Shown here piece after piece: positions 8,121 through 17,147 of a DNA stretch of 64,000 nt. Under the pieces are notes generated by a model. The model did not search any database and had not been told where the DNA came from. It was given only the letters and a program-made list of their open reading frames with translations. Made by a program: the position numbers and the translations under genes. Every line of letters begins with the position of its first letter. Position 1 is the stretch's first letter. Origin of the DNA: Pseudomonas sp. W4I3 (lineage in GTDB: Bacteria > Pseudomonadota > Gammaproteobacteria > Pseudomonadales > Pseudomonadaceae); the NCBI RefSeq assembly GCF_030816195.1, contig NZ_JAUSXS010000001.1:434001-498000 (forward strand). Reading direction: 5' to 3'.

Positions 8121-9545
8121 GTGACCCTCTACGTCAACCTCGCCGAATTGCTGGGCACCCGCATCGAACAAGGCTTCTATCGCCCCGGCGATCGTCTGCC
8201 CTCGGTGCGAGCGTTGAGCGTGGAACATGGGGTCAGCCTGAGCACGGTGCAGCAGGCCTATCGACTGCTGGAGGACAACGGCCTGGCGATGCCCAAGCCC
8301 AAGTCCGGCTATTTTGTGCCGGTGGGCCGTGAACTGCCGGCGCTACCCGAGGTGGGCCGCCCCGCCCAGCGGCCGGTGGAAATTTCCCAGTGGGATCAGG
8401 TGCTGGAGTTGATTCGGGCGGTGCCGCGCAAGGACGTCATACAGCTGGGCCGTGGCATGCCGGATGTATTGTCGCCGACCATCAAGCCATTGCTGCGCAG
8501 CCTGGCCCGCATCAGCCGCCGCCAGGATCTGCCGGGACTGCATTACGACACCATCCTTGGCTGTATGGAGTTGCGCGAGCAAATTGCGCGACTGTCATTG
8601 GATTCCGGTTGCCAACTGGCTGCCGACGACATCGTCATCACCACCGGCTGCCACGAGGCCCTTTCCACCAGCATCCGCGCCATTTGTGAACCCGGCGATA
8701 TCGTTGCGGTGGACTCGCCAAGTTTCCACGGTGCCATGCAGACCCTCAAGGGTCTGGGCATGAAAGCCCTGGAAATCCCCACCGACCCGATCACCGGCAT
8801 CAGCCTTGAAGCATTGGAACTGGCGCTGGAGCAGTGGCCGATCAAAGTCATCCAGCTCACCCCGAACTGCAACAACCCATTGGGCTACATCATGCCGGAG
8901 GCGCGCAAACGCGCACTGCTGACATTGGCCCAGCGCTTTGACGTGGCGATCATCGAAGACGATGTATATGGCGAGCTGGCCTACAGCTACCCGCGCCCGC
9001 GCACCATCAAATCCTTCGACGAAGATGGCCGGGTGCTGCTGTGCAGTTCGTTCTCGAAGACCCTGGCGCCCGGCCTGCGCATTGGCTGGGTTGCGCCGGG
9101 GCGCTACCTGGACCGGGTGCTGCACATGAAATACATCAGCACGGGCTCTACGGCCACGCAGCCGCAGATCGCGATAGCGGAATTTCTCAAGGGCGGCTAT
9201 TTCGAACCTCATTTGCGCAGGATGCGCACCCAATACCAGCGCAATCGCGACCTGATGCTCGACTGGGTCAGCCGCTACTTCCCTGCCGGCACGCGCGCCA
9301 GCCGGCCCCAAGGCAGTTTCATGCTGTGGGTGGAATTGCCGGAAGGCTTCGACACCCTCAAGCTCAACCGCGCGCTGATGGAACAAGGCGTACAGGTGGC
9401 GGTAGGCAGCATTTTTTCTGCCTCCGGCAAGTACCGTAACTGCCTGCGCATGAACTACGCTGCCAAACCGACGCCGCAGATCGAAGAGGCGGTGCGCAAG
9501 GTCGGTGCCGCTGCGCGCAAAATGCTGGAAGAATCGGCGGACTGA
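8121..9545 (+). CDS. MocR/PdxR-family transcriptional regulator (GntR HTH + aminotransferase domain)
   Basis: The 474-residue product begins with a GntR winged HTH (about 1-70, GDRLPSVRALSVEHGVSLSTVQQAYRLLE) fused to a fold-type I aminotransferase-like domain. The PLP lysine lies in SSFSKTLAPGLRIGW and the substrate-side motif in TPNCNNPLGY. MocR proteins use PLP or an amino compound as effector and usually control a neighbouring gene. GTG 8121 is preferred because GGGAG lies 8 bases upstream; GTG 8112 is the alternative. The divergent neighbour is the DUF1127 gene, and the shared repeats suggest autoregulation plus control of that gene. Confidence 0.85.
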   Translation: MTLYVNLAELLGTRIEQGFYRPGDRLPSVRALSVEHGVSLSTVQQAYRLLEDNGLAMPKPKSGYFVPVGRELPALPEVGRPAQRPVEISQWDQVLELIRAVPRKDVIQLGRGMPDVLSPTIKPLLRSLARISRRQDLPGLHYDTILGCMELREQIARLSLDSGCQLAADDIVITTGCHEALSTSIRAICEPGDIVAVDSPSFHGAMQTLKGLGMKALEIPTDPITGISLEALELALEQWPIKVIQLTPNCNNPLGYIMPEARKRALLTLAQRFDVAIIEDDVYGELAYSYPRPRTIKSFDEDGRVLLCSSFSKTLAPGLRIGWVAPGRYLDRVLHMKYISTGSTATQPQIAIAEFLKGGYFEPHLRRMRTQYQRNRDLMLDWVSRYFPAGTRASRPQGSFMLWVELPEGFDTLKLNRALMEQGVQVAVGSIFSASGKYRNCLRMNYAAKPTPQIEEAVRKVGAAARKMLEESAD

Positions 9546-9607
9546 CCTTTTCCGAGCAATTGCCGTCATATGCCGACAACCGCCCTGACCTGGATGCCGC
9601 CTCCTTG

Positions 9608-11176
9608 ATGATTCAACGGCTTTTACCGTTTTTCCTGCTGGGAGCGCTGGCACTGGGTGGCTGCGCGACGGCGCACACACCGCGCGAACCCAGTGACGCG
9701 CTGCCGGCGGCACAGTCTTCCTTTGGCCGCTCGATCCAGGCCCAGGCGGCACCGTATCAGGGCCGCTCGGGCTTTCGTTTGCTGCCCAACAGCAGCGAAG
9801 CCTTCATGGCCCGCGCCGAGTTGATCCGCAACGCCCAGACCAGCCTCGACCTTCAGTACTACATCGTGCATGACGGCATCAGCACGCGCATGCTCGTGGA
9901 TGAACTGCTCAAGGCCGCCGACCGTGGCGTGCGCGTGCGCATTTTGCTCGACGACACCACCAGCGACGGGCTCGACCAGATCATCGCCACCCTGGCCGCT
10001 CACCCCAACATCGACATCCGCCTGTTCAACCCGCTGCACCTGGGGCGCAGCACGGGCGTAACGCGCGCCATGGGCCGCCTGTTCAACCTGTCGCTGCAAC
10101 ACCGGCGCATGCATAACAAGCTGTGGCTGGCCGACAACAGCGTGGCGATCGTGGGTGGCCGCAACCTGGGGGATGAATATTTCGATGCCGAACCCAACCT
10201 GAATTTCACCGATATCGACATGCTCAGCGTCGGGCCGGTGGCTGAGCAGTTGGGTCACAGCTTCGACCAGTACTGGAACAGCGCGCTGAGCAAGCCTATC
10301 GATGAGTTTGTCTCAAGCATGCCATCCAAGGTCGACCTCGCGGTGGCGCGTGCGCGCCTTGAGGCCTCGCTGGCTCAATCGCGCCAGCAGAACCACGCCC
10401 TGTATAACCGCTTGCGTACCTATCAGACCCAGCCGCGCATGGACATCTGGCGTCGCGAGTTGATCTGGGCCTGGAACCAGGCGCTGTGGGACGCCCCGAG
10501 CAAGGTGCTGGCCAAGGCCGACCCGGATCCGCAATTGCTGCTCACCACCCAACTGGCGCCGGAGCTGCAAGGGGTCAGCCATGAGCTGATCATGATTTCG
10601 GCGTACTTCGTTCCGGGGCCGCCCGGGCTGGTTTACCTGACGGGCCGTGCCGATGCGGGCGTGTCGGTGAGCCTGTTGACCAATTCCCTCGAAGCCACTG
10701 ATGTACCGGCCGTGCACGGCGGCTATGCGCCCTATCGCAAGGCGCTGCTGGAGCATGGCGTGAAACTCTATGAGCTGCGTCGCCAACCGGGCGACCCCAG
10801 TGTAAACAGCGGCCCGCACCTGTTTCGTCGAGGCAGTTTCCGCGGCTCCGACTCTAGCCTGCACAGTAAGGCGATGATTTTCGATCGGGAAAAGTCGTTT
10901 ATCGGCTCGTTCAATTTCGATCCACGCTCGGTGCTGTGGAACACCGAAGTCGGCGTGCTGGTGGACAGCCCGGAACTGGCGGAGCACGTGCGCAACCTGG
11001 CGCTGCAAGGCATGGCGCCAGCGTTGAGCTACGAGGCGAAACTGCAGGACGGGCAGATCGTGTGGGTGACCGAAGATAACGGCCAGTTGCACATCCTGAC
11101 CCAGGAGCCGGGCAACTGGTGGCGCCGGTTCAACGCCTGGTTCGCCACCTCGGTGGGCCTGGAACGCATGCTTTGA
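9608..11176 (+). CDS. Phospholipase D-like lipoprotein (cardiolipin synthase-related)
   Basis: This 522-residue lipoprotein has a type II signal with lipobox ALGGC (acylated Cys 19) and two HKD catalytic motifs: HNKLWLADN followed by GGRNLGDEYFD, and HSKAMIFDR followed by GSFNFDPRS. Two HKD motifs define a complete PLD-superfamily active site; cardiolipin synthase or a periplasmic phospholipase/nuclease is possible. The ATG at 9608 is chosen since it gives a proper signal peptide; 16 upstream in-frame codons from 9560 do not. It corresponds in position to PA5310. It lies just after the MocR regulator on the same strand and converges with an MFS gene. Confidence 0.82.
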   Translation: MIQRLLPFFLLGALALGGCATAHTPREPSDALPAAQSSFGRSIQAQAAPYQGRSGFRLLPNSSEAFMARAELIRNAQTSLDLQYYIVHDGISTRMLVDELLKAADRGVRVRILLDDTTSDGLDQIIATLAAHPNIDIRLFNPLHLGRSTGVTRAMGRLFNLSLQHRRMHNKLWLADNSVAIVGGRNLGDEYFDAEPNLNFTDIDMLSVGPVAEQLGHSFDQYWNSALSKPIDEFVSSMPSKVDLAVARARLEASLAQSRQQNHALYNRLRTYQTQPRMDIWRRELIWAWNQALWDAPSKVLAKADPDPQLLLTTQLAPELQGVSHELIMISAYFVPGPPGLVYLTGRADAGVSVSLLTNSLEATDVPAVHGGYAPYRKALLEHGVKLYELRRQPGDPSVNSGPHLFRRGSFRGSDSSLHSKAMIFDREKSFIGSFNFDPRSVLWNTEVGVLVDSPELAEHVRNLALQGMAPALSYEAKLQDGQIVWVTEDNGQLHILTQEPGNWWRRFNAWFATSVGLERML

Positions 11177-11190
11177 AAACGCAGGGCTGC

Positions 11191-12333
11191 TCAGGCCGGT
11201 TGCGCTGCGCCAAATGCACCCTGGCGCAATAACAGTAGCACCAGCCCCAGGGCCCCAGCCGCCATCAATAGCGGCAGCGCGTGGCCACTGATCCATTGGC
11301 TGCCTGCGCCCGCCACCAGCGGACCAATCAAGCAACCGACACCCCACAGCTGCGCAATGTGCGCGTTGGCGCGCACCAACGCATCGTCGCGGTAGCGCTC
11401 GCCGATCAGGATCAGCGACAAGGTAAACAACCCGCCCGCGCTGGCGCCGAACAGCACCCAGAGCGGCCAGATCAGCAGCGTGTGCATCAACAGTGGAATC
11501 GCCAGGCTTGAGGCCAGCAACAGCAACGCGCAGCCGAGAAACAAGGTGCGCCGTGGCAGGTAATCCGCCAGCGCGCCGATGGGCAACTGCAGCAGCGCAT
11601 CACCGACCACCACCGTACCGACCATCGCCAGAGCGATTTCGGCGGTGAAGCCTTGTTGCAGGCAATACACCGGCAGCAACGTCAGGATCATCGCTTCGAA
11701 CGCAGCGAACAGCGCAACCGCCCAGGCAATCGCCGGCAGGCTCAGGCAGAAACGCCAGAGGTCGGCAAAGGTCACGCTGAACGATTCGGCGCTGGGCGCG
11801 CCGGAGCGACCGAGCAAGGCCAGTGGAGCCACCAGAAGCAGGCCAACACCCACCCAGAAACCGTAATCGTGGTCGGTGCCGATCACGCCCAGCAGCAAAG
11901 GGCCTGATAGCTGGCTCAGTGCATAAGTGCAGCCGTACAACGCCACCAATCGGCCACGCCACTGCTCCACCACCAACTGGTTGATCCAGCTTTCTCCCAG
12001 GATAAACACGATGGTCAGGATCACCCCGATCATCAGCCGCAGTAGCAGCCAAACCGGATAACTGGGCAGGATCGCCAGCAAACCGATGGACAGCGCACCG
12101 CCCCAAAGGCACAGGCGCATCAGGTTGGCGGTACCAAGCCAGGAGGCCATGCGGCTGGAAACCTTGGCGCCCAGCAGCACGCCAAACGCGGGCATCGCAG
12201 CCATCACGCCAATGGCGAAACTGCCGTAACCCCAGCCCTCCAGACGCAGCGACACCAACGGCATGCTCACACCCAGCGCCAGCCCGACGCTGAGTACCGA
12301 GGCCAGGACGGCGAAATAGGTCGCCCAACGCAT
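11191..12333 (-). CDS. MFS transporter
   Basis: The 380-residue hydrophobic protein has about 12 predicted membrane segments and a conserved LGESWINQLVVEQWRGR loop after helix 4, seen in the YcaD-like MFS group. The substrate is unknown. ATG 12333 follows AGGAG at 7 bases; a GTG at 12339 is less well placed. It matches PA5311 in order, between the PLD-like gene and kauB, which hints at a link to polyamine use, but nothing in the sequence proves it. Confidence 0.82.
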   Translation of the reverse strand: MRWATYFAVLASVLSVGLALGVSMPLVSLRLEGWGYGSFAIGVMAAMPAFGVLLGAKVSSRMASWLGTANLMRLCLWGGALSIGLLAILPSYPVWLLLRLMIGVILTIVFILGESWINQLVVEQWRGRLVALYGCTYALSQLSGPLLLGVIGTDHDYGFWVGVGLLLVAPLALLGRSGAPSAESFSVTFADLWRFCLSLPAIAWAVALFAAFEAMILTLLPVYCLQQGFTAEIALAMVGTVVVGDALLQLPIGALADYLPRRTLFLGCALLLLASSLAIPLLMHTLLIWPLWVLFGASAGGLFTLSLILIGERYRDDALVRANAHIAQLWGVGCLIGPLVAGAGSQWISGHALPLLMAAGALGLVLLLLRQGAFGAAQPA

Positions 12334-12373
12334 GTCCACGCTCCTGTGGATAATTTTCAGGGTTGTAAACGAA

Positions 12374-12475
12374 CTGTAGGAGCGAGCTTGCTCGCGAAAA
12401 ACTCAAAGACACCGCGTTCAACCAGACAGCACGCTTTATCGTTGGCGTTTTTCGCGAGCAAGCTCGCTCCTACAG
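12374..12475. repeat. REPIN (paired REP, TAGGAGCGAGC type)
   Basis: Two inverted copies of CTGTAGGAGCGAGCTTGCTC(GCGAA) face each other about 55 bp apart between the MFS start and the kauB stop. Each REP is itself a hairpin. The same family occurs at 22253-22354 and 59589-59690. REPINs are mobilised in trans by RAYT transposases; none is encoded here. Confidence 0.9.
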
Positions 12476-12497
12476 GGGCCCTGCGGTGTAACGTAAC

Positions 12498-13991
12498 TTA
12501 GAGCTTGATCCAGGTCGCTTTCAGCTCGGTGTATTTATCGAACGCATGCAGCGATTTATCGCGACCGTTACCCGACTGCTTGAAGCCACCGAACGGAGCG
12601 GTCATGTCGCCGCCATCGTACTGATTGACCCACACACTGCCCGCACGCAGGGCTTTGGCCGTCAGGTGTGCCTTGGAGATATCCGCCGTCCACACCGCCG
12701 CGGCGAGGCCATATTGGGTGTCGTTGGCGATGGCGATGGCTTCTTCGGCGCTGTCGAACGTGATCACCGACAGGACCGGGCCGAAGATCTCTTCCTGGGC
12801 AATCTTCATGGCGTTGGTCACACCGTCGAAGATGGTCGGCTCAACGTAGGTGCCACCGGTTTCTTCCAGCGTGCGCTTACCACCAGCGACCAGCTTGGCG
12901 CCGTCGGCATGGCCCGCTTCGATGTAGGACAGCACATTGTTCATCTGCTGGGTGTCCACCAATGCACCCACGTTAGTGGCAGGGTCCAGCGGGTTACCCG
13001 GCTTCCACCCCTTGAGCGCCTCGATCACCAACGGCAGGAATGTGTCCTTGATCGAACGCTCCACCAGCAGGCGCGAACCGGCGGTGCAGACTTCGCCCTG
13101 GTTGAAGGCGATGGCACTGGCGGCAGATTCGGCGGCGGTTTGCAGGTTCGGCGCATCAGCGAACACAATGTTGGGACTCTTGCCGCCGGCTTCCAGCCAC
13201 ACGCGCTTCATGTTCGATTCGCCGGAACGAATCAACAGTTGCTTGGCGATTTTGGTGGAGCCGGTAAACACCAGGGTGTCCACGTCCATGTGCACCGCCA
13301 GCGCGTTACCCACGGTGTGGCCGTAGCCTGGCAGCACGTTGAACACGCCTTTGGGAATGCCGGCTTCAACGGCCAGGGCGGCGATGCGGATGGCGGTCAG
13401 CGGGGATTTTTCGGACGGCTTTAGAATCACCGAGTTACCGGTCGACAGCGCCGGGCCGAGCTTCCAGCAGGCCATCATCAGCGGGAAGTTCCACGGTACG
13501 ATCGCACCGACCACGCCAACCGGCTCACGGGTCACCAGACCCAGTTGGTCATGGGGCGTGGCCGCCACTTCATCATAAATCTTGTCGATTGCCTCACCGC
13601 TCCAGCTCAGCGCTTGCGCCGCGCCGGGTACGTCGATGTTCAGGGAGTCACTGATCGGCTTGCCCATGTCCAGGGTTTCAAGCAGGGCCAGCTCTTCGGC
13701 ATTGGCCTTGAGCAGCGCGGCGAAACGGATCATGACGGACTTGCGCTTGGCCGGCGCCAGGCGCGACCACACGCCGGAATTGAACACGGCACGGGCGTTT
13801 TCCACGGCGCGCTGGGCGTCGGCGGCGTCACAGCTGGCCACGCTGGCAAGCAGACGGCCATCGACTGGGCTGATGCATTCGAAGGTGTCACCGGACGCGG
13901 CGGCGGTGTATTCGCCATTGATGTAGGCGCGGCCTTCAATCTTCAGGTCCTTGGCGCGTTGTTCCCAGTCAGCATGGGTCAGGGTGGTCAT
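12498..13991 (-). CDS. kauB: Aldehyde dehydrogenase, polyamine catabolism (KauB/PauC)
   Basis: This 497-residue NAD(P)-dependent aldehyde dehydrogenase has the cofactor-binding FTGSTKIAKQ, general base E267 in LEAGGKSP and nucleophile C302 in NQGEVCTAGSR. Length, sequence and position match PA5312, which oxidises 4-guanidinobutyraldehyde and gamma-glutamyl-gamma-aminobutyraldehyde in arginine/polyamine breakdown. It works downstream of oxidases such as the one at 6436. The divergent upstream region contains PuuR/PauR-like palindromes (14123-14179), supporting repression by the pauR product. Confidence 0.9.
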   Translation of the reverse strand: MTTLTHADWEQRAKDLKIEGRAYINGEYTAAASGDTFECISPVDGRLLASVASCDAADAQRAVENARAVFNSGVWSRLAPAKRKSVMIRFAALLKANAEELALLETLDMGKPISDSLNIDVPGAAQALSWSGEAIDKIYDEVAATPHDQLGLVTREPVGVVGAIVPWNFPLMMACWKLGPALSTGNSVILKPSEKSPLTAIRIAALAVEAGIPKGVFNVLPGYGHTVGNALAVHMDVDTLVFTGSTKIAKQLLIRSGESNMKRVWLEAGGKSPNIVFADAPNLQTAAESAASAIAFNQGEVCTAGSRLLVERSIKDTFLPLVIEALKGWKPGNPLDPATNVGALVDTQQMNNVLSYIEAGHADGAKLVAGGKRTLEETGGTYVEPTIFDGVTNAMKIAQEEIFGPVLSVITFDSAEEAIAIANDTQYGLAAAVWTADISKAHLTAKALRAGSVWVNQYDGGDMTAPFGGFKQSGNGRDKSLHAFDKYTELKATWIKL

Positions 13992-14122
13992 GCAAGTGTC
14001 CTCCTCTTATTGGATACAAGCGCCTGGGGGATTGGTCCCGGCGCCTCCACGAATTCTTGCCTGGCCAGCCTGCTGTTCGGCTCAAGGCAGCTGCCACCCT
14101 AAACCAGCGGCTGGGGATGTTT

Positions 14123-14179
14123 CAATATATTTGACACAAGGGCGGTAAACGCCCTTGCGATGTTCATTTTAATAAACAT
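14123..14179. promoter_or_regulatory. Candidate PauR operator between kauB and the cupin gene
   Basis: Two elements stand out in the 230-bp divergent gap: CAATATATTTGAC (14123-14135) and the imperfect 20-bp palindrome ATGTT-C-ATT-TT-AAT-A-AACAT (14160-14179). The reverse strand of the palindrome contains AATGAACA, the end of the PuuR recognition sequence reported for E. coli, as I recall it. Between them is a perfect 8-bp stem CAAGGGCG/CGCCCTTG (14137-14157). The second palindrome lies 43 bp before the cupin start. Confidence 0.5.
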
Positions 14180-14221
14180 AGACTTTGGCCTCTCCAACCG
14201 CAGGCCAGACGGGACAAGCAC

Positions 14222-14584
14222 ATGAGCATCCAGGACATCGTCGATTTCAGCCAAGCCAACACCGCCCCCGACCGCTATCGCCCTGCCGCCGAAAAAATCC
14301 TCAAGGGTGACCCCGAACAGACGATCTACAACCATTACAACAGCCCATGCGGACAAATGAACGCGGGCGTCTGGGAAGGCGAAGTCGGGCAGTGGACAGT
14401 CAATTACACCGAGCACGAGTACTGCGAAATCGTGCAGGGGGTCTCCGTACTGCGCGATGCCGAGGGGAATGCCAAAACCTTGCGCGCTGGCGACCGCTTC
14501 GTAATTCCCGCCGGCTTCAGCGGCACCTGGGAAGTGCTGGAAGCGTGCCGCAAGATCTACGTGGTGTTTGAACAGAAGGCCTGA
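14222..14584 (+). CDS. Cupin-domain protein (DUF861/cupin_3 type)
   Basis: The 120-residue single-domain cupin contains GEVGQWTVNYTEHEYCEIVQG and LRAGDRFVIPAGFSGTWEV, the two halves of the cupin_3 barrel with EHEYCE as a metal or ligand site. Proteins of this kind often lie beside amino-acid and polyamine catabolic genes, but their reaction is unknown. It is divergent from kauB and probably shares its operator. It is followed at once by a bidirectional terminator shared with rpmG. Confidence 0.8.
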   Translation: MSIQDIVDFSQANTAPDRYRPAAEKILKGDPEQTIYNHYNSPCGQMNAGVWEGEVGQWTVNYTEHEYCEIVQGVSVLRDAEGNAKTLRAGDRFVIPAGFSGTWEVLEACRKIYVVFEQKA

Positions 14585-14600
14585 TCAGCAGATCGCAGGC

Positions 14601-14637
14601 AAAAAAAAGCCCGTATCGTGAGATACGGGCTTTTTTT
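14601..14637. terminator. Bidirectional terminator between the cupin gene and rpmG
   Basis: AAAGCCCGTATC and GATACGGGCTTT form a 12-bp stem with a short GTGA-type loop, extended by A- and T-runs on both sides. It serves the rightward cupin gene and the leftward rpmB-rpmG operon. Confidence 0.9.
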
Positions 14638-14655
14638 CACAAGGAAGGAAATCAA

Positions 14656-14811
14656 TTACTTGATTTTGCCTTCTTTGTAGATCACGTGCTTGCGAACGCG
14701 CGGGTCGAACATTTTCTTTTCGAGCTTGTCCGGGGTAGTACGCTTGTTCTTGTCGGTAGTGTAGAAGTGACCAGTACCGGCGCTAGAGATCATTCGAATC
14801 AATTCACGCAT
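14656..14811 (-). CDS. rpmG: 50S ribosomal protein L33
   Basis: The frame encodes 51 residues beginning [19 protein letters not shown] and ending VIYKEGKIK, the L33 pattern, in the cysteine-free (zinc-independent) form. It is the second gene of the rpmB-rpmG operon, starting 11 bases after rpmB. Confidence 0.96.
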   Translation of the reverse strand: MRELIRMISSAGTGHFYTTDKNKRTTPDKLEKKMFDPRVRKHVIYKEGKIK

Positions 14812-14822
14812 GATAGAGCTCC

Positions 14823-15056
14823 TTAGATCTTGCCGGCGGCGCGGATTTCGGCCAGCACGACAGTGATGCCACGCTTGTCGATGATACGCATGCCTTTGGC
14901 AGATACACGCAGGCGAACAAAACGTTTCTCTTCTTCAACCCAGAAGCGGTGATGCTGCAGGTTCGGCAGGAAACGACGACGGGTTTTGTTATTTGCGTGG
15001 GAAATGTTATTCCCAGTCACCGGACCCTTACCGGTAACTTGACAGACTCTCGACAT
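14823..15056 (-). CDS. rpmB: 50S ribosomal protein L28
   Basis: The 77-residue basic protein starts [20 protein letters not shown] and contains [13 protein letters not shown] and [13 protein letters not shown], diagnostic of L28. It is the first gene of the rpmB-rpmG operon, with a probable promoter at 15205-15233. Confidence 0.97.
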   Translation of the reverse strand: MSRVCQVTGKGPVTGNNISHANNKTRRRFLPNLQHHRFWVEEEKRFVRLRVSAKGMRIIDKRGITVVLAEIRAAGKI

Positions 15057-15204
15057 GCCTCAGCCCTCTAAAACCACATGCCCAACCCGGCATGGGTTGG
15101 CCGCTTAATCTCTCAGTCATTTGGCGCCAGGCGCCGCGTTTCTTTAGGGTCTTACCGGCTACACCTACAAGCGAAGGAACCGGGCCCCTAGAAAAGAGCG
15201 CTGC

Positions 15205-15233
15205 TTTATACCAGAAAGACCCAGGTGCAACAA
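15205..15233 (-). promoter_or_regulatory. Predicted sigma-70 promoter of rpmB-rpmG
   Basis: The minus strand carries TTGTTG (15228-15233), 17 bp, then TATAAA (15205-15210) preceded by TG one base upstream (extended -10). It lies about 150 bp upstream of rpmB within the 458-bp gap 15057-15514. I see no convincing gene in that gap; short open frames there lack ribosome sites and family resemblance. Confidence 0.5.
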
Positions 15234-15514
15234 CAGCGAGTGTGTTTTTACCTGGGCAAATCTCGGCCATTGGCGCCTGAACCGTTGCCAGGAGGGGCCG
15301 CTACAACAGCCGACCGCTCGTCGCACAGAATGATTTTCAGCGCTCGCAAGTACTCGGACCTGCAGGATGAAACGCGCTGGGCCGTCATCAAAACAGCATT
15401 TGACCCAAAAGCACAGGCAAAAATAGGCTAGTCATTTAACCAACAGGTCACTACGGTAGGCCTTTTCCAGACTGCACTCGCAGATGGGCCTTGGATCTGC
15501 ACAGGAAACCGAAT

Positions 15515-17107
15515 ATGCGCCTCGCTGCCCTACCCCTACTGCTAGCCCCCCTTTTTATCGCGCCGATGGCCGTTGCCGCCACCAACCTGAGCGTTTGCAC
15601 CGAAGCCAGCCCCGAAGGCTTTGACGTGGTGCAGTACAACTCGTTGACCACCACCAACGCCTCGGCGGACGTGCTGATGAACCGCCTGGTGGACTACGAC
15701 GCAACCGCCGGAAAACTGGTCCCGAGCCTGGCCGACAGTTGGGACGTCTCGCCAGATGGTCTGACGTACACGTTCAAGTTGCACCCGAACGTGAAATTCC
15801 ATCGCACCGAATATTTCACCCCAAGCCGCACCCTGACGGCCGAAGATGTGCGCTTCAGCTTCGAACGCATGCTCGACCCCGCCAACCCGTGGCACAAGAT
15901 CGCCCAGAGCGGCTTTCCCCACGCGCAATCGCTGCAATTGCCCACGCTGGTCAAGAAGATCGACGCCCTCGACCCACTGACCGTGCGCTTCACCCTTGAC
16001 CACGCCGACTCCACGTTTCTTGCCGCGCTGAGCATGGGCTTTGCCTCGATCTACCCGGCGGAATATGCCGACAAACTGCTCAAGGCCGGCACGCCGGAAA
16101 AACTCAACAGCCAGCCCATCGGCACCGGTCCGTTCGTTTTCGTACGTTTCCAGAAGGATGCGGTGGTGCGCTACAAGGCCAACTCGGACTACTTCGCCGG
16201 CAAACCGGCGGTGGATAACCTGATCTTTGCCATCACGCCGGATGCCAATGTGCGCCTGCAGAAACTGCACCGCGACGAATGCCAGATCGCCCTGTCGCCC
16301 AAACCGCTGGACGTGGGCGAAGCGGAAAAAGACCCGGCCCTGAGGGTGGAAAAAACCGCCGCCTTTATGACCGCCTTCGTCGCCATCAACAGCCAGCACC
16401 CGCCACTGGACAAGCCCGAAGTCCGCCAGGCGATCAACCTGGCCTTTGACAAGGGCAGTTACCTCAAGGCCGTATTCGAAGGCACCGCTGAAGCGGCCAA
16501 CGGCGTTTACCCACCCAACACCTGGAGCTACGCCAAGGACCTGCCGGGTTATCCACAGGATCTGGCCAAAGCCAAGGCACTGCTGAACCGCGCCGGCCTC
16601 AAGGACGGCTTCAAAACCACTATCTGGACCCGCCCTACCGGCAGCCTGCTCAACCCCAACCCGAATCTTGGCGCTCAGCTGTTGCAAGCGGATCTGGCCA
16701 AGGTCGGCATCCAGGCCGAGATCCGTGTGATCGAATGGGGCGAGTTGATTCGTCGCGCCAAAGCCGGCGAGCACGACCTGCTCTTCATGGGCTGGGCCGG
16801 TGACAACGGTGACCCGGATAACTTCCTGACTCCGCAATTCTCCTGCGCGGCAGTCAAGTCCGGCACCAACTTCGCCCGTTACTGCGACCCGGCACTGGAC
16901 AAGCTGATCAGCGCCGGCAAAACCACCAGCGAACAGGGCGTACGCAGCAAGCTCTACCAGCAGGCCCAGGCGCAGATCCAGCAACAAGCTTTGTGGTTGC
17001 CCTTGGCCCACCCCACTGCGTTTGCCCTGACACGCAAGAATGTAGAGGGCTACCAGGTGAGCCCGTTTGGCCGCCAGGATTATTCCAAGGTCAGCGTCAA
17101 GCCTTAA
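15515..17107 (+). CDS. ABC transporter dipeptide/peptide-binding protein (DppA-like)
   Basis: This 530-residue periplasmic solute-binding protein (SBP_bac_5 family) has a signal peptide over about residues 1-21 ending AVAA, then NLSVCTEASPEGFDVVQYNS and GKLVPSLADSWDVSPDGLTYTF. ATG 15515 follows AGGAAA. It corresponds to PA5317. It stands alone: the next genes are coaBC on the same strand and radC on the other, with no permease or ATPase, so it must dock with a transporter encoded elsewhere. Dipeptides are the likely ligand by homology. Confidence 0.87.
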   Translation: MRLAALPLLLAPLFIAPMAVAATNLSVCTEASPEGFDVVQYNSLTTTNASADVLMNRLVDYDATAGKLVPSLADSWDVSPDGLTYTFKLHPNVKFHRTEYFTPSRTLTAEDVRFSFERMLDPANPWHKIAQSGFPHAQSLQLPTLVKKIDALDPLTVRFTLDHADSTFLAALSMGFASIYPAEYADKLLKAGTPEKLNSQPIGTGPFVFVRFQKDAVVRYKANSDYFAGKPAVDNLIFAITPDANVRLQKLHRDECQIALSPKPLDVGEAEKDPALRVEKTAAFMTAFVAINSQHPPLDKPEVRQAINLAFDKGSYLKAVFEGTAEAANGVYPPNTWSYAKDLPGYPQDLAKAKALLNRAGLKDGFKTTIWTRPTGSLLNPNPNLGAQLLQADLAKVGIQAEIRVIEWGELIRRAKAGEHDLLFMGWAGDNGDPDNFLTPQFSCAAVKSGTNFARYCDPALDKLISAGKTTSEQGVRSKLYQQAQAQIQQQALWLPLAHPTAFALTRKNVEGYQVSPFGRQDYSKVSVKP

Positions 17108-17113
17108 GCTGCA

Positions 17114-17142
17114 AGCTGCAAGCCCACTTGCGGCTTGCAGCT
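17114..17142. terminator. Hairpin terminator between the peptide-binding gene and radC
   Basis: AGCTGCAAGC (17114-17123) pairs with GCTTGCAGCT (17133-17142) around a 9-nt loop, right after the stop at 17107 and just before the convergent radC stop (17148). The U-tract is weak (CCTTCT), so termination may be partial. Confidence 0.5.
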
Positions 17143-17147
17143 GCCTT

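Noticed and set aside
12374..12475. Possible CRISPR array from repeated TAGGAGCGAGC units
   Set aside because: Only two inverted copies occur at each site, each a hairpin, at scattered sites. This is the REPIN pattern, not spaced direct repeats.
15225..15431. Small open frame in the rpmB to peptide-binding gap
   Set aside because: It has no ribosome site and no recognisable sequence, and it overlaps the probable rpmB promoter.
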